Shown piece after piece: positions 22,501 to 28,547 of a stretch of 28,547 nucleotides of DNA. Position 1 is the stretch's first letter. Each line of letters starts with the position of its first letter. The DNA is from Desulfovibrionaceae bacterium (GTDB taxonomy: Bacteria; Desulfobacterota; Desulfovibrionia; Desulfovibrionales; Desulfovibrionaceae): NCBI GenBank assembly GCA_900770205.1, contig CAAGJV010000294.1, positions 1-28,547 of the forward strand, in the 5' to 3' direction. The position numbers and the translations under genes were made by a program. The notes beneath the pieces were generated by a model. That model saw only the letters and a list, made by a program, of their open reading frames with translations. It did not search any database and had not been told where the DNA came from.

Positions 22501-22515
22501 ATCAAGGAGGATTCT

Positions 22516-23916
22516 ATGTCTCAGGAACAGCTTCCCTATCTTGAAGAGCGCAAGCTCGTCAAAAGGTGGAAAGGCCCCATCCCGGCACTGGTGAATCTGG
22601 CGTTCACGCTGGTGATATTTGCCATTACCTGGTGGATTTTCCAGGATCCCCGCGGCATCATGCGTTTCTATACCCCGTATGTAGGGTATAACTACTGCCG
22701 CTGGTGGCTCATCATCCTTATCTGGATGGCCTATACGTTTGATTTCTGGCCGTTCAAGCGCGATTGGATACGAAACGCCCATCCTCTGCAGAAAGGCCTG
22801 GTCCTTTCCCTCATCTCCGTAGGCACGATGATCTTTTTCATCCACGGCTTTTTTGAAGGCGTGCTCGGCAACTTTGCCTTCGCCTACTTCAACCCGAACC
22901 AGCTCATGAAGCTCGGCCTCACCGACTTCTATTCCACGGAATATGCGGCGCAGGCATGCATGATGTTTGCTGTTATCGCCTCCTGGATAAGCCCCGCCTG
23001 GGTTGTCGCTCTCGAAGGCCACCCCTGGGACAATGCCCCTCAGCCTGTCCGCGGGTTCAGTATATGGCTCGGCACGTTCTGCCTCAGCCTTGTCATATAC
23101 TTCATGACCATGCATAACCACATGGGTATTCTGTACTACCCCTGGCAGTACTTCACCGCCATCTGCCCCCCCTACTGGGAACAGTTCGCCGAAACCGTAT
23201 CGGCCAACTTCCATGTGGCGTGGATCATGTGCTGTACAGTTGTTGTATGGTTCGTGGAGGGAATATGGGAACGCTATCCCTTCACCATGATCAAGAAAGA
23301 CTGGCCCCGCCGCATTGCCCTGTTCGTAGGCATCATCGTCATCGCCTGGGCTCTGTGCCTCTTCTTCTGGTACATGCAGGAACTCGTATGGGGTGACGCT
23401 ATCCGCGGGCACCGCCGCGATGCCGCCCCCGACTGGCGCTGGCTGCATGTGGGCGAAACCGCCATTTTCTTCCTTGTTCCAGCACTCTTCCTGCAGTTCT
23501 ACTGCGGCAACTGGCCCAACAAATTCAGCACTCCTGTTAATGTCATGATCCGTACCGCCATTGTTGCCGTAGGCGGCATCGCGGTCTACTGCCTCTACTA
23601 TATGTATGCACACGAACTTCTCGGCACGCAGAAGGGCTTCTCGCATCCGCAGCAGTTCCCCATGATCCCCATGATCTGGCTCATCGATATCTGGCTCATC
23701 AACTGGTGGTTCATGGACGGCTGGCCCGGATGGAGGCGTGAATTCAAGACGGCGGAAGATCTGGCAGAAGAAAAACGCCACATCGAAGTCGATCATGCAT
23801 GGAATCCCTCCATGAAGCCCGGCCTGATCGCAGGCATACTGATCGGCGTTGTGCTGTACTTTATCATCCTCTGGCTGCTGCCGATCTGCAGCGCAACCTT
23901 CACCCTGGTGAAGTAG
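22516..23916 (+). CDS. Trp-rich polytopic membrane protein of unknown function
   Basis: A 466-residue protein with about 11 membrane spans, unusually rich in Trp, Phe and Tyr. I see no known transporter motif. FMTMHNHM (residues 196-203), at the end of a span, is a dense group of Met and His that could bind copper or another metal. Other polar residues in spans include HGFFEGVLGN and the GETAIFF span. A strong AAGGAGGATTCT precedes the start, and the 98-residue protein ends 15 bases earlier. The Tat-exported MBL protein follows by 8 bases, so the two probably work together at the inner membrane. A transport or electron-transfer role is possible; neither is shown. Confidence 0.8.
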   Translation: MSQEQLPYLEERKLVKRWKGPIPALVNLAFTLVIFAITWWIFQDPRGIMRFYTPYVGYNYCRWWLIILIWMAYTFDFWPFKRDWIRNAHPLQKGLVLSLISVGTMIFFIHGFFEGVLGNFAFAYFNPNQLMKLGLTDFYSTEYAAQACMMFAVIASWISPAWVVALEGHPWDNAPQPVRGFSIWLGTFCLSLVIYFMTMHNHMGILYYPWQYFTAICPPYWEQFAETVSANFHVAWIMCCTVVVWFVEGIWERYPFTMIKKDWPRRIALFVGIIVIAWALCLFFWYMQELVWGDAIRGHRRDAAPDWRWLHVGETAIFFLVPALFLQFYCGNWPNKFSTPVNVMIRTAIVAVGGIAVYCLYYMYAHELLGTQKGFSHPQQFPMIPMIWLIDIWLINWWFMDGWPGWRREFKTAEDLAEEKRHIEVDHAWNPSMKPGLIAGILIGVVLYFIILWLLPICSATFTLVK

Positions 23917-23924
23917 GAGCAGAT

Positions 23925-25076
23925 ATGAACAGACGTGAATTTTTGAAAGGCGCATCAATTGGTATCGGAGCCGGTACTCTGGGCGCCATGGGACTTTACT
24001 CCTATACTCCCGCCCGCAGGGCATTCCTGCCGGAAGTCCAGCGCAAAATGGCAGACTTCGGCGTTTGCAAGTCCGTCAAGGTCACGAACATTTCGGAAAC
24101 CAGCTGGTTTGATAACGGCGTATTCATGAAAAATGTGACTGGAGCAGGCGGTCTGCTGGTCGATCAGTATACCTTCAACTGGGCTCCATTCGGCAACGGC
24201 AAGGGCATCGGCAAAGGCTCGTACGAAGAAGGCATTGCCAAGCTCAGGCCCCTCATCAAGAAAGGCAACCTGCACGAAGCATGGGCCATAGCGAAAGAGA
24301 ACTCCGTAGACGCCGATAACGCGGGCGGATTCTCCTGCCTTGTCGAAGTAGAAGCCATGGATGGAAAGATCTCCAAGTACCTGTTCGACTGCGGCTGGAG
24401 CTACGACTGGATGGAACAGAGCTTCCAGCGTGAAGGTATCGACAAGATGCTTGCCAACGGGGAGATAGACGGCTTCATCCAGACCCATGAACACATGGAT
24501 CATTACTGGGCATTCCCCGTTGTGGCCAAATACGGGCCCAACGTCCACATCTACACCCCTAACACATTCTACCCGCAGGGCAAGCAGTACATTAAAGATT
24601 CCGGCCATGTCGGCGAGTGGACGGAAGTGAAGAAAGGCCTGTATGAACTTCAGCCGGGCGTTGCCCTGTATCAGTTCGAATGCCCCATCATCTTCAAGGT
24701 CTTTGGAGAAATGTCCCTCTACTGCAACGTCAAGGATGTCGGTCTGGTCAGTATCACCGGCTGCTGCCATCAGGGCATCATTCTCTTTGCCGATACGGCC
24801 TACAAGGAACTGAAGTACGAAAAAGACAAGTTCTACGGCCTGTATGGCGGACTCCACATCTCCCCGTTCGATGACTGGGATCCTAAGTACGACGACCTTG
24901 TCATCGGGCTGAAAAAATGGGATCTTCAGCGCGTTGGGTGCAATCACTGCACCGGCCTGATAACGGCTCAGAAATTCGTCGATGCAGGTTACCCCGTGGT
25001 GAAGGGAACGGCACGCTTCAGATCAAAAACCACCAACTACCTGGGTAACGGAGATATCATCACCTTCCCGGCATAA
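23925..25076 (+). CDS. Tat-exported metallo-beta-lactamase-fold protein (COG1237-like)
   Basis: A 383-residue protein with a Tat signal (NRREFLKG followed by a hydrophobic Gly/Ala run) that places the folded enzyme in the periplasm. The metal site is visible: HEHMDH at residues 188-193, H282 in GCCHQGI and H341 in CNHCTG. The HCTG motif and the GGLHISPF segment match the COG1237 branch, which includes a dihydropterin-related phosphate synthase in methanogens. The substrate here is not known. It follows the Trp-rich membrane protein by 8 bases, with AGGAGCAGAT before the start. A hairpin after it separates it from the GTPase gene. Confidence 0.88.
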   Translation: MNRREFLKGASIGIGAGTLGAMGLYSYTPARRAFLPEVQRKMADFGVCKSVKVTNISETSWFDNGVFMKNVTGAGGLLVDQYTFNWAPFGNGKGIGKGSYEEGIAKLRPLIKKGNLHEAWAIAKENSVDADNAGGFSCLVEVEAMDGKISKYLFDCGWSYDWMEQSFQREGIDKMLANGEIDGFIQTHEHMDHYWAFPVVAKYGPNVHIYTPNTFYPQGKQYIKDSGHVGEWTEVKKGLYELQPGVALYQFECPIIFKVFGEMSLYCNVKDVGLVSITGCCHQGIILFADTAYKELKYEKDKFYGLYGGLHISPFDDWDPKYDDLVIGLKKWDLQRVGCNHCTGLITAQKFVDAGYPVVKGTARFRSKTTNYLGNGDIITFPA

Positions 25077-25087
25077 CCAATAATAAC

Positions 25088-25115
25088 AGAACGCACGGCT
25101 CACGCCGTGCGTTCT
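25088..25115 (+). terminator. Hairpin between the MBL and GTPase genes
   Basis: A perfect 12-bp stem (AGAACGCACGGC and its complement) around a TCAC loop, 12 bases after the MBL stop. The U run is poor (TTCTTCAAG). It ends 12 bases before the ATG of the GTPase gene, so it is a partial terminator or an attenuator. Confidence 0.65.
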
Positions 25116-25127
25116 TCAAGAGGCTTC

Positions 25128-26897
25128 ATGAACCTGGAAAGCATCCTTCCCCGTACTCTGGGTGAAAGTGAATCAGATACCGCAAGTATTTTCACCTCGC
25201 TCATCATGGCTGCGCATTTCGAGCGCAGCCGGGCAAGAATGCTCGGCTGGCGCGGCGTTCGGCCTTCGGCTTCTGAACATCCGGCATGGACATGCCGCGT
25301 TGCCGGTTCCAGTCATGTCTTCGGCATCCGTTTCAATGGTGAAAGCCATCTTTCTTCTTCAGAAGAGCCTGTTCCCTGCATCCGCGGCTGGTTCGACCTG
25401 TACGTGTTCCCCAAAGCAGACGATCCCATTCTCGAATTTTTTCCTCTCGCCGCTCTCCAGTATGCCCTCTTGCCGGAGTATGCTTCTGCCGTGCGGAACT
25501 TTTCCGGAACAGAACAGGAGCTTATCCCTTTCAGGATAGGGCAGCTTCGCATGGATGCAGCCTTCCAAGGAAACGCTCTGGCTCTGATGCTGGAAGCTCC
25601 GGCACGCTATCGAGTTCTGTCCTCCGATGGTATTGCCCTGCAGAACTCTTCTGCGCCTGCATGGCTTGTTGCTCCCGGAGAAACGGAATGCAGTCTCCCC
25701 TCTTTCCGCATGCTTCTTCCGTTTTTCGCCGTCCTTGCTTCAACGGCAGAACAGCAGCTGGGAGAACAGGCAGAAATTTTCCGCGGCGCTTTTGCTGCGC
25801 CGCTCATGCAGTTCCATCGCAATGGACAAATGGAAGATTCAGGAAAAACACAGGCCATACTGACATTAACGGCGTCTTTCGGCCCTTCCATGTCCAGGGA
25901 AAAGGAATGTCTGCACCGCCTTTCCGCTCTGCCTGCCAGGTATCGCCATAAGGAGGAGAATAAAGAAAAACTTCCCGTCCTTCATGTCCTTACCGGATTT
26001 CTCGGCGCCGGAAAAACAACCTTTCTGCGCCGCTGGCTGGATTTTCTTCATGGGAGGGAACGATACACGGGCGTCATCCAAAACGAATTCGGCAAAGTGG
26101 AGCTGGATGCCACGCTCATGAAAAATGATACTGTGGTCGAAGCACTGGATGAAGGCTGCGTCTGCTGTTCTCTGGCCGACAGCCTGCGCCCCGGGCTCGA
26201 GCGTATCATTGCCGCCATGCCTGCCGATCAGTTCATTCTTGAAACAACAGGCCTGGCTAATCCTTCCAATATCATGGAAGCTCTAGGCAGCCTGACCGAT
26301 ATTATCCAACCAGGCATGGTTATCACCATAGCCGATGCCCTCGATCTATGCCGCAGCCTTGCTTCTGCGGAGCAGACGCCTCTTCTTCACGGAATACGCC
26401 TGGCCCAGATTCTGAAAGCCGATGTCATTATTCTCAATAAATCCGATATGATATCCGATGAAGAGCTTGCCGCACTTACAAAACAGCTTAGAACGCTGAA
26501 CACCAATGCTCTCCTTCTCCCTTCCCAGTACGGCAATATTCCCTTCGGAGAACTCGATGCATGGATAGACGCGCACACAAGCTCTCCCCTTCCATCGCAC
26601 AGGCCGCAGCTCATGCCTGCTTCCACACATTCCCTGGAAGGGTACGAGGCAAGGTGCCTCGAATTTGAAGGCCCCATTTCTCTCACCGATCTGCATGCCA
26701 TTCTTGCCGATGCAGGCAAGGGGCTGTGCCGGGCCAAAGGGATTATTGAAATTGAGGAAAAGGGAATATGCATTGTTCAGTATTCTGCCGGGCAGCTTGA
26801 AGTTACCCCCTCCCCCGGAAGCGAAATTCTCAATCTTGTTCTCATAGGTACCGATCTCCCCATGGAGCCTGCGCAAGAAAAAGGGGCAATTTCATGA
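25128..26897 (+). CDS. COG0523 (CobW-type) metallochaperone GTPase with a novel N-terminal region
   Basis: A 589-residue fusion. Residues 285-580 are a G3E GTPase of the COG0523 family, which loads metals such as zinc or cobalt into target proteins. They contain P-loop GFLGAGKTT (290-298), metal motif CVCC (344-347), ETTGLANPSN, NKSD (437-440) and a CobW C-terminal domain (GPISLTDLHAIL...). Residues 1-280 match nothing I recognise and have no membrane span or signal. This is an unusual extension for the family, which is usually 300-400 residues. ATG 25128 has GAGG upstream; a GTG at 25107 is less likely. The stop overlaps the next start (ATGA), coupling it to ExbB. Confidence 0.88.
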   Translation: MNLESILPRTLGESESDTASIFTSLIMAAHFERSRARMLGWRGVRPSASEHPAWTCRVAGSSHVFGIRFNGESHLSSSEEPVPCIRGWFDLYVFPKADDPILEFFPLAALQYALLPEYASAVRNFSGTEQELIPFRIGQLRMDAAFQGNALALMLEAPARYRVLSSDGIALQNSSAPAWLVAPGETECSLPSFRMLLPFFAVLASTAEQQLGEQAEIFRGAFAAPLMQFHRNGQMEDSGKTQAILTLTASFGPSMSREKECLHRLSALPARYRHKEENKEKLPVLHVLTGFLGAGKTTFLRRWLDFLHGRERYTGVIQNEFGKVELDATLMKNDTVVEALDEGCVCCSLADSLRPGLERIIAAMPADQFILETTGLANPSNIMEALGSLTDIIQPGMVITIADALDLCRSLASAEQTPLLHGIRLAQILKADVIILNKSDMISDEELAALTKQLRTLNTNALLLPSQYGNIPFGELDAWIDAHTSSPLPSHRPQLMPASTHSLEGYEARCLEFEGPISLTDLHAILADAGKGLCRAKGIIEIEEKGICIVQYSAGQLEVTPSPGSEILNLVLIGTDLPMEPAQEKGAIS

Positions 26898-27487
26898 ATA
26901 TGTTTCTCATGGGCGGATGGATGATGTGGCCTCTTGGCGCCATATCCATCATAGCGGCGGCCATAGTCATAGAACGTATCCTTTTCTTTTCGGCATGTTC
27001 CTTTCCTTCCAGAGATTTTTCCCTCGCTCTGGAGGAGGCCATATCCGGCGATATCACATCTCTCATGAACGAATGCAAAAAACAGCCTCTCTTCCATCGC
27101 TTTGCAGAAATACTGGCCGATCCATCGCTCACCATGGCGCAAAAAGAAGCGGCACTGCGTATAGAGGGGGAAGCCGCCGTAAGCAAAATGGAAAAATTTC
27201 TCTCCCTTCTTTCCATCCTGGCAAGGCTGGCACCTCTCATGGGGCTTCTAGGTACCGTTCTTGGCATGATCGCTACCTTCTCCGAAATAGCCAATGCCGC
27301 AGCAGGGGTAAACATGAATCAGCTTGCCGGGGGCATCTGGCAGGCTCTCATTACCACGGCAGCCGGATTGTGCATCGCTATTCCAGCCCTGTTTTTCCTG
27401 CACCATTTTCAGGAAAGAGTAAACAGGGCATCATCGGCTCTTTCCGAAGCCGCAAACGCCATTCTCTCCCAAAGCGGAGACCGATGA
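26894..27487 (+). CDS. ExbB/TolQ-type proton channel subunit
   Basis: A 197-residue inner membrane protein of the MotA/TolQ/ExbB family, which forms the pentameric proton channel that drives TonB or TolA. It has three spans (about 8-28, 85-110 and 130-155). The core is LSILARLAPLMGLLGTVLGMIATF followed by GGIWQALITTAAGLCIAIPALFF, which is the family signature. It starts within the stop of the GTPase gene, so the two are translationally coupled. It is followed after one base by the ExbD-type gene. The set here is more like TonB than Tol by the short partner protein. Confidence 0.93.
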   Translation: MNMFLMGGWMMWPLGAISIIAAAIVIERILFFSACSFPSRDFSLALEEAISGDITSLMNECKKQPLFHRFAEILADPSLTMAQKEAALRIEGEAAVSKMEKFLSLLSILARLAPLMGLLGTVLGMIATFSEIANAAAGVNMNQLAGGIWQALITTAAGLCIAIPALFFLHHFQERVNRASSALSEAANAILSQSGDR

Positions 27488-27488
27488 T

Positions 27489-27908
27489 ATGCTCGATCTG
27501 CGCCCTAAGAGAACCTGCCGTGCGGAACTTGACCTGACTCCATTTATGGATGTCATCTTCATTCTTCTTATCTTTTTCATCATCGCCTCTGCTTTTGCTG
27601 TTCGCGGTCTTGATATCGATCTTCCCTCCGCTCATTCCAGCGAAGCGCTTTCCGGTCGGGTTGTTGAACTGCAGCTGAAAGATGATGGTTCCTTCCTCTG
27701 CGACGGCATCCCTGTAGAGCGGGATTTCCTCCGTTATAAGCTTCAGGATATCGTCCGCGGTTTTCGCAAGGAACCAGGCCAGCTCGTTCTGAAGGCCGCT
27801 CCCAAAGCTCCTGTCGATGCTCTGATTTTTGTTGTTGATGAAGTTCGCATGCTTGGCGGCGAAAAGCTCATGGTCGCCACCTCACGCCCCGATGATCATC
27901 AGAAATGA
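27489..27908 (+). CDS. ExbD/TolR-type subunit
   Basis: A 139-residue single-span protein that pairs with ExbB. The span has the essential proton-carrying aspartate D21 in LTPFMDVIFILLIFFI. The periplasmic domain ends in the conserved VDEVRMLGGEKLMVAT. It starts one base after the ExbB-type stop (TGATATG), and 9 bases separate it from the TonB-type gene. Confidence 0.93.
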   Translation: MLDLRPKRTCRAELDLTPFMDVIFILLIFFIIASAFAVRGLDIDLPSAHSSEALSGRVVELQLKDDGSFLCDGIPVERDFLRYKLQDIVRGFRKEPGQLVLKAAPKAPVDALIFVVDEVRMLGGEKLMVATSRPDDHQK

Positions 27909-27917
27909 GGCTCCATC

Positions 27918-28430
27918 ATGACAGACAGTGAGCGACTCTGGACAGGAATAACTCTTTCCCTTTTTCTACACTTTTCCCTCGCTATTTTTCACACTACGCC
28001 CGAAGAGGAAAAAACGGTATTCCATGCTGTTCTGGAAATGGAAGATGCTTCTGCCGTGAACAGTCACTCCGTTCGCCAGGGTACAGGGCTGCACCATGAA
28101 TCACCGAAGAATGATGCCGAAGCAGAACAAATGGAACGTAAGAGACGGGCTTATCTTTCCTATCTTGATGAAGTCGATGCAGCCATACATGCCAGAAGGC
28201 ATACTGATCAAACTGCCAATCTCATTGGAGCGGCTCTCTGCTCCTTTATCATTGACGCCGAGGGAAGATTCCGGAGCATACAGATTGCATCCTCATCCGG
28301 CCGCCCCCTGCTGGACGAATCGGCCCTACGTGCCGTGGAGTCGGCAAGCGGAATTATACGCCGCCCGGCAATCATAGGAACCGAAGATATCCGGGTTTCT
28401 CTCTGGGTTAAATACCAGTATGCCCTATAA
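27918..28430 (+). CDS. Short TonB/TolA-type protein
   Basis: A 170-residue protein with one N-terminal span (residues 7-24). It has the S14-xxx-H18 pair found in TonB and TolA spans, which couples them to the motor. A short charged helix (YLSYLDEVDAAIHARRH) leads to a C-terminal TonB-like domain with GRFRSIQIASSSGRPLLDESALRAVESA. The usual long Pro-rich (TonB) or helical (TolA) linker is absent, so its reach across the periplasm is short. It is the last gene of the GTPase-ExbB-ExbD-TonB set and ends at a terminator shared with an rRNA operon. Confidence 0.87.
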   Translation: MTDSERLWTGITLSLFLHFSLAIFHTTPEEEKTVFHAVLEMEDASAVNSHSVRQGTGLHHESPKNDAEAEQMERKRRAYLSYLDEVDAAIHARRHTDQTANLIGAALCSFIIDAEGRFRSIQIASSSGRPLLDESALRAVESASGIIRRPAIIGTEDIRVSLWVKYQYAL

Positions 28431-28464
28431 ACCCCTCTGAGTTTCTCCTGGTTCAGTACATAAA

Positions 28465-28504
28465 ACACAGAAAGGCTCCTTCGAATGAAGGAGCCTTTCT
28501 GTGT
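28465..28504. terminator. Bidirectional terminator between tonB and the rRNA operon
   Basis: A perfect 18-bp stem (ACACAGAAAGGCTCCTTC and its complement) around GAAT. On the minus strand it ends GTGTTTTATG, so it is a normal terminator for the rRNA operon. On the plus strand it also ends the tonB operon. Confidence 0.9.
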
Positions 28505-28512
28505 AAAGAAAA

Positions 28513-28547
28513 CCTTGGCATCGGCCTACTTTCCCACGCAAGAATAC
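28513..28547 (-). rRNA. 5S rRNA, 3' end only (cut by window edge)
   Basis: On the minus strand the last 35 bases read from TATTCTTGCGTGGGAAAGTA to GCCGATGCCAAGG, which is the conserved 3' part of 5S rRNA. The GCCAAGG 3' end would pair with the 5' end outside the window. An rRNA operon therefore lies to the right and reads toward the tonB genes. Confidence 0.85.

Noticed and set aside
22354..24024. A 556-codon open frame on the minus strand
   Set aside because: Antisense to the Trp-rich membrane protein and its neighbours. Its Asp/Glu/His-rich sequence follows from reading membrane codons backwards.
1..28547. Phage genes, insertion sequences or a CRISPR array
   Set aside because: No transposase or integrase motifs, no terminal repeats with target duplication and no regularly spaced repeats were seen.

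Overview
The window is a stretch of bacterial chromosome, fully packed with genes. It most resembles a sulfate- or sulfite-reducing member of the Desulfovibrionaceae, possibly a gut lineage. That placement rests on the gene set: a sirC–ccsA–hemA tetrapyrrole cluster, a Thermus-type MetRS beside a PSP1/RicT protein, and a Gram-negative Tol-Pal and TonB inventory. No phage genes, insertion sequences or CRISPR arrays were seen.

Layout. On the minus strand at 1-1936, rpmE, a YqhQ/DUF1385 membrane protein and prfA (cut by the window edge) form a translation-linked operon. On the plus strand at 2147-4989, sirC, ccsA and hemA commit precursors to tetrapyrroles and support cytochrome c assembly. A MATE exporter (5189-6568) follows behind a leader with mutually exclusive pairings. 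On the minus strand, DUF554, a D-lactate-type dehydrogenase and an NhaC antiporter (9823 down to 6650) form an operon with an intrinsic terminator in its upstream leader. On the plus strand, ricT and metG follow (10160-13376). An otherwise gene-poor 600-base gap holds an unrecorded 27-codon membrane ORF and the str operon promoter. rpsL, rpsG and fusA (14006-17010) end in a terminator, so the S10 ribosomal operon does not follow. Then come usp, tRNA-Pro(UGG), pal, tolB and a PAS/GAF-like sensor, all on the minus strand.

The right-hand third (21265-28430) is the least ordinary part. A FadR/GntR-type regulator heads a cassette with a 98-residue RRDFLQG protein, a Trp-rich protein with about 11 membrane spans and a Tat-exported metallo-beta-lactamase-fold protein. 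Next, translationally coupled to an ExbB-ExbD-TonB set, comes a COG0523 (CobW-type) metallochaperone GTPase fused to a 280-residue N-terminal region I do not recognise. A TGGT-ACA-ACCA operator lies next to the -35 of the divergent sensor gene. The simplest reading is a regulated envelope system that combines metal handling with TonB energisation, but its substrate is unknown. The window ends in the 3' end of a 5S rRNA gene on the minus strand, so an rRNA operon converges on the TonB operon.
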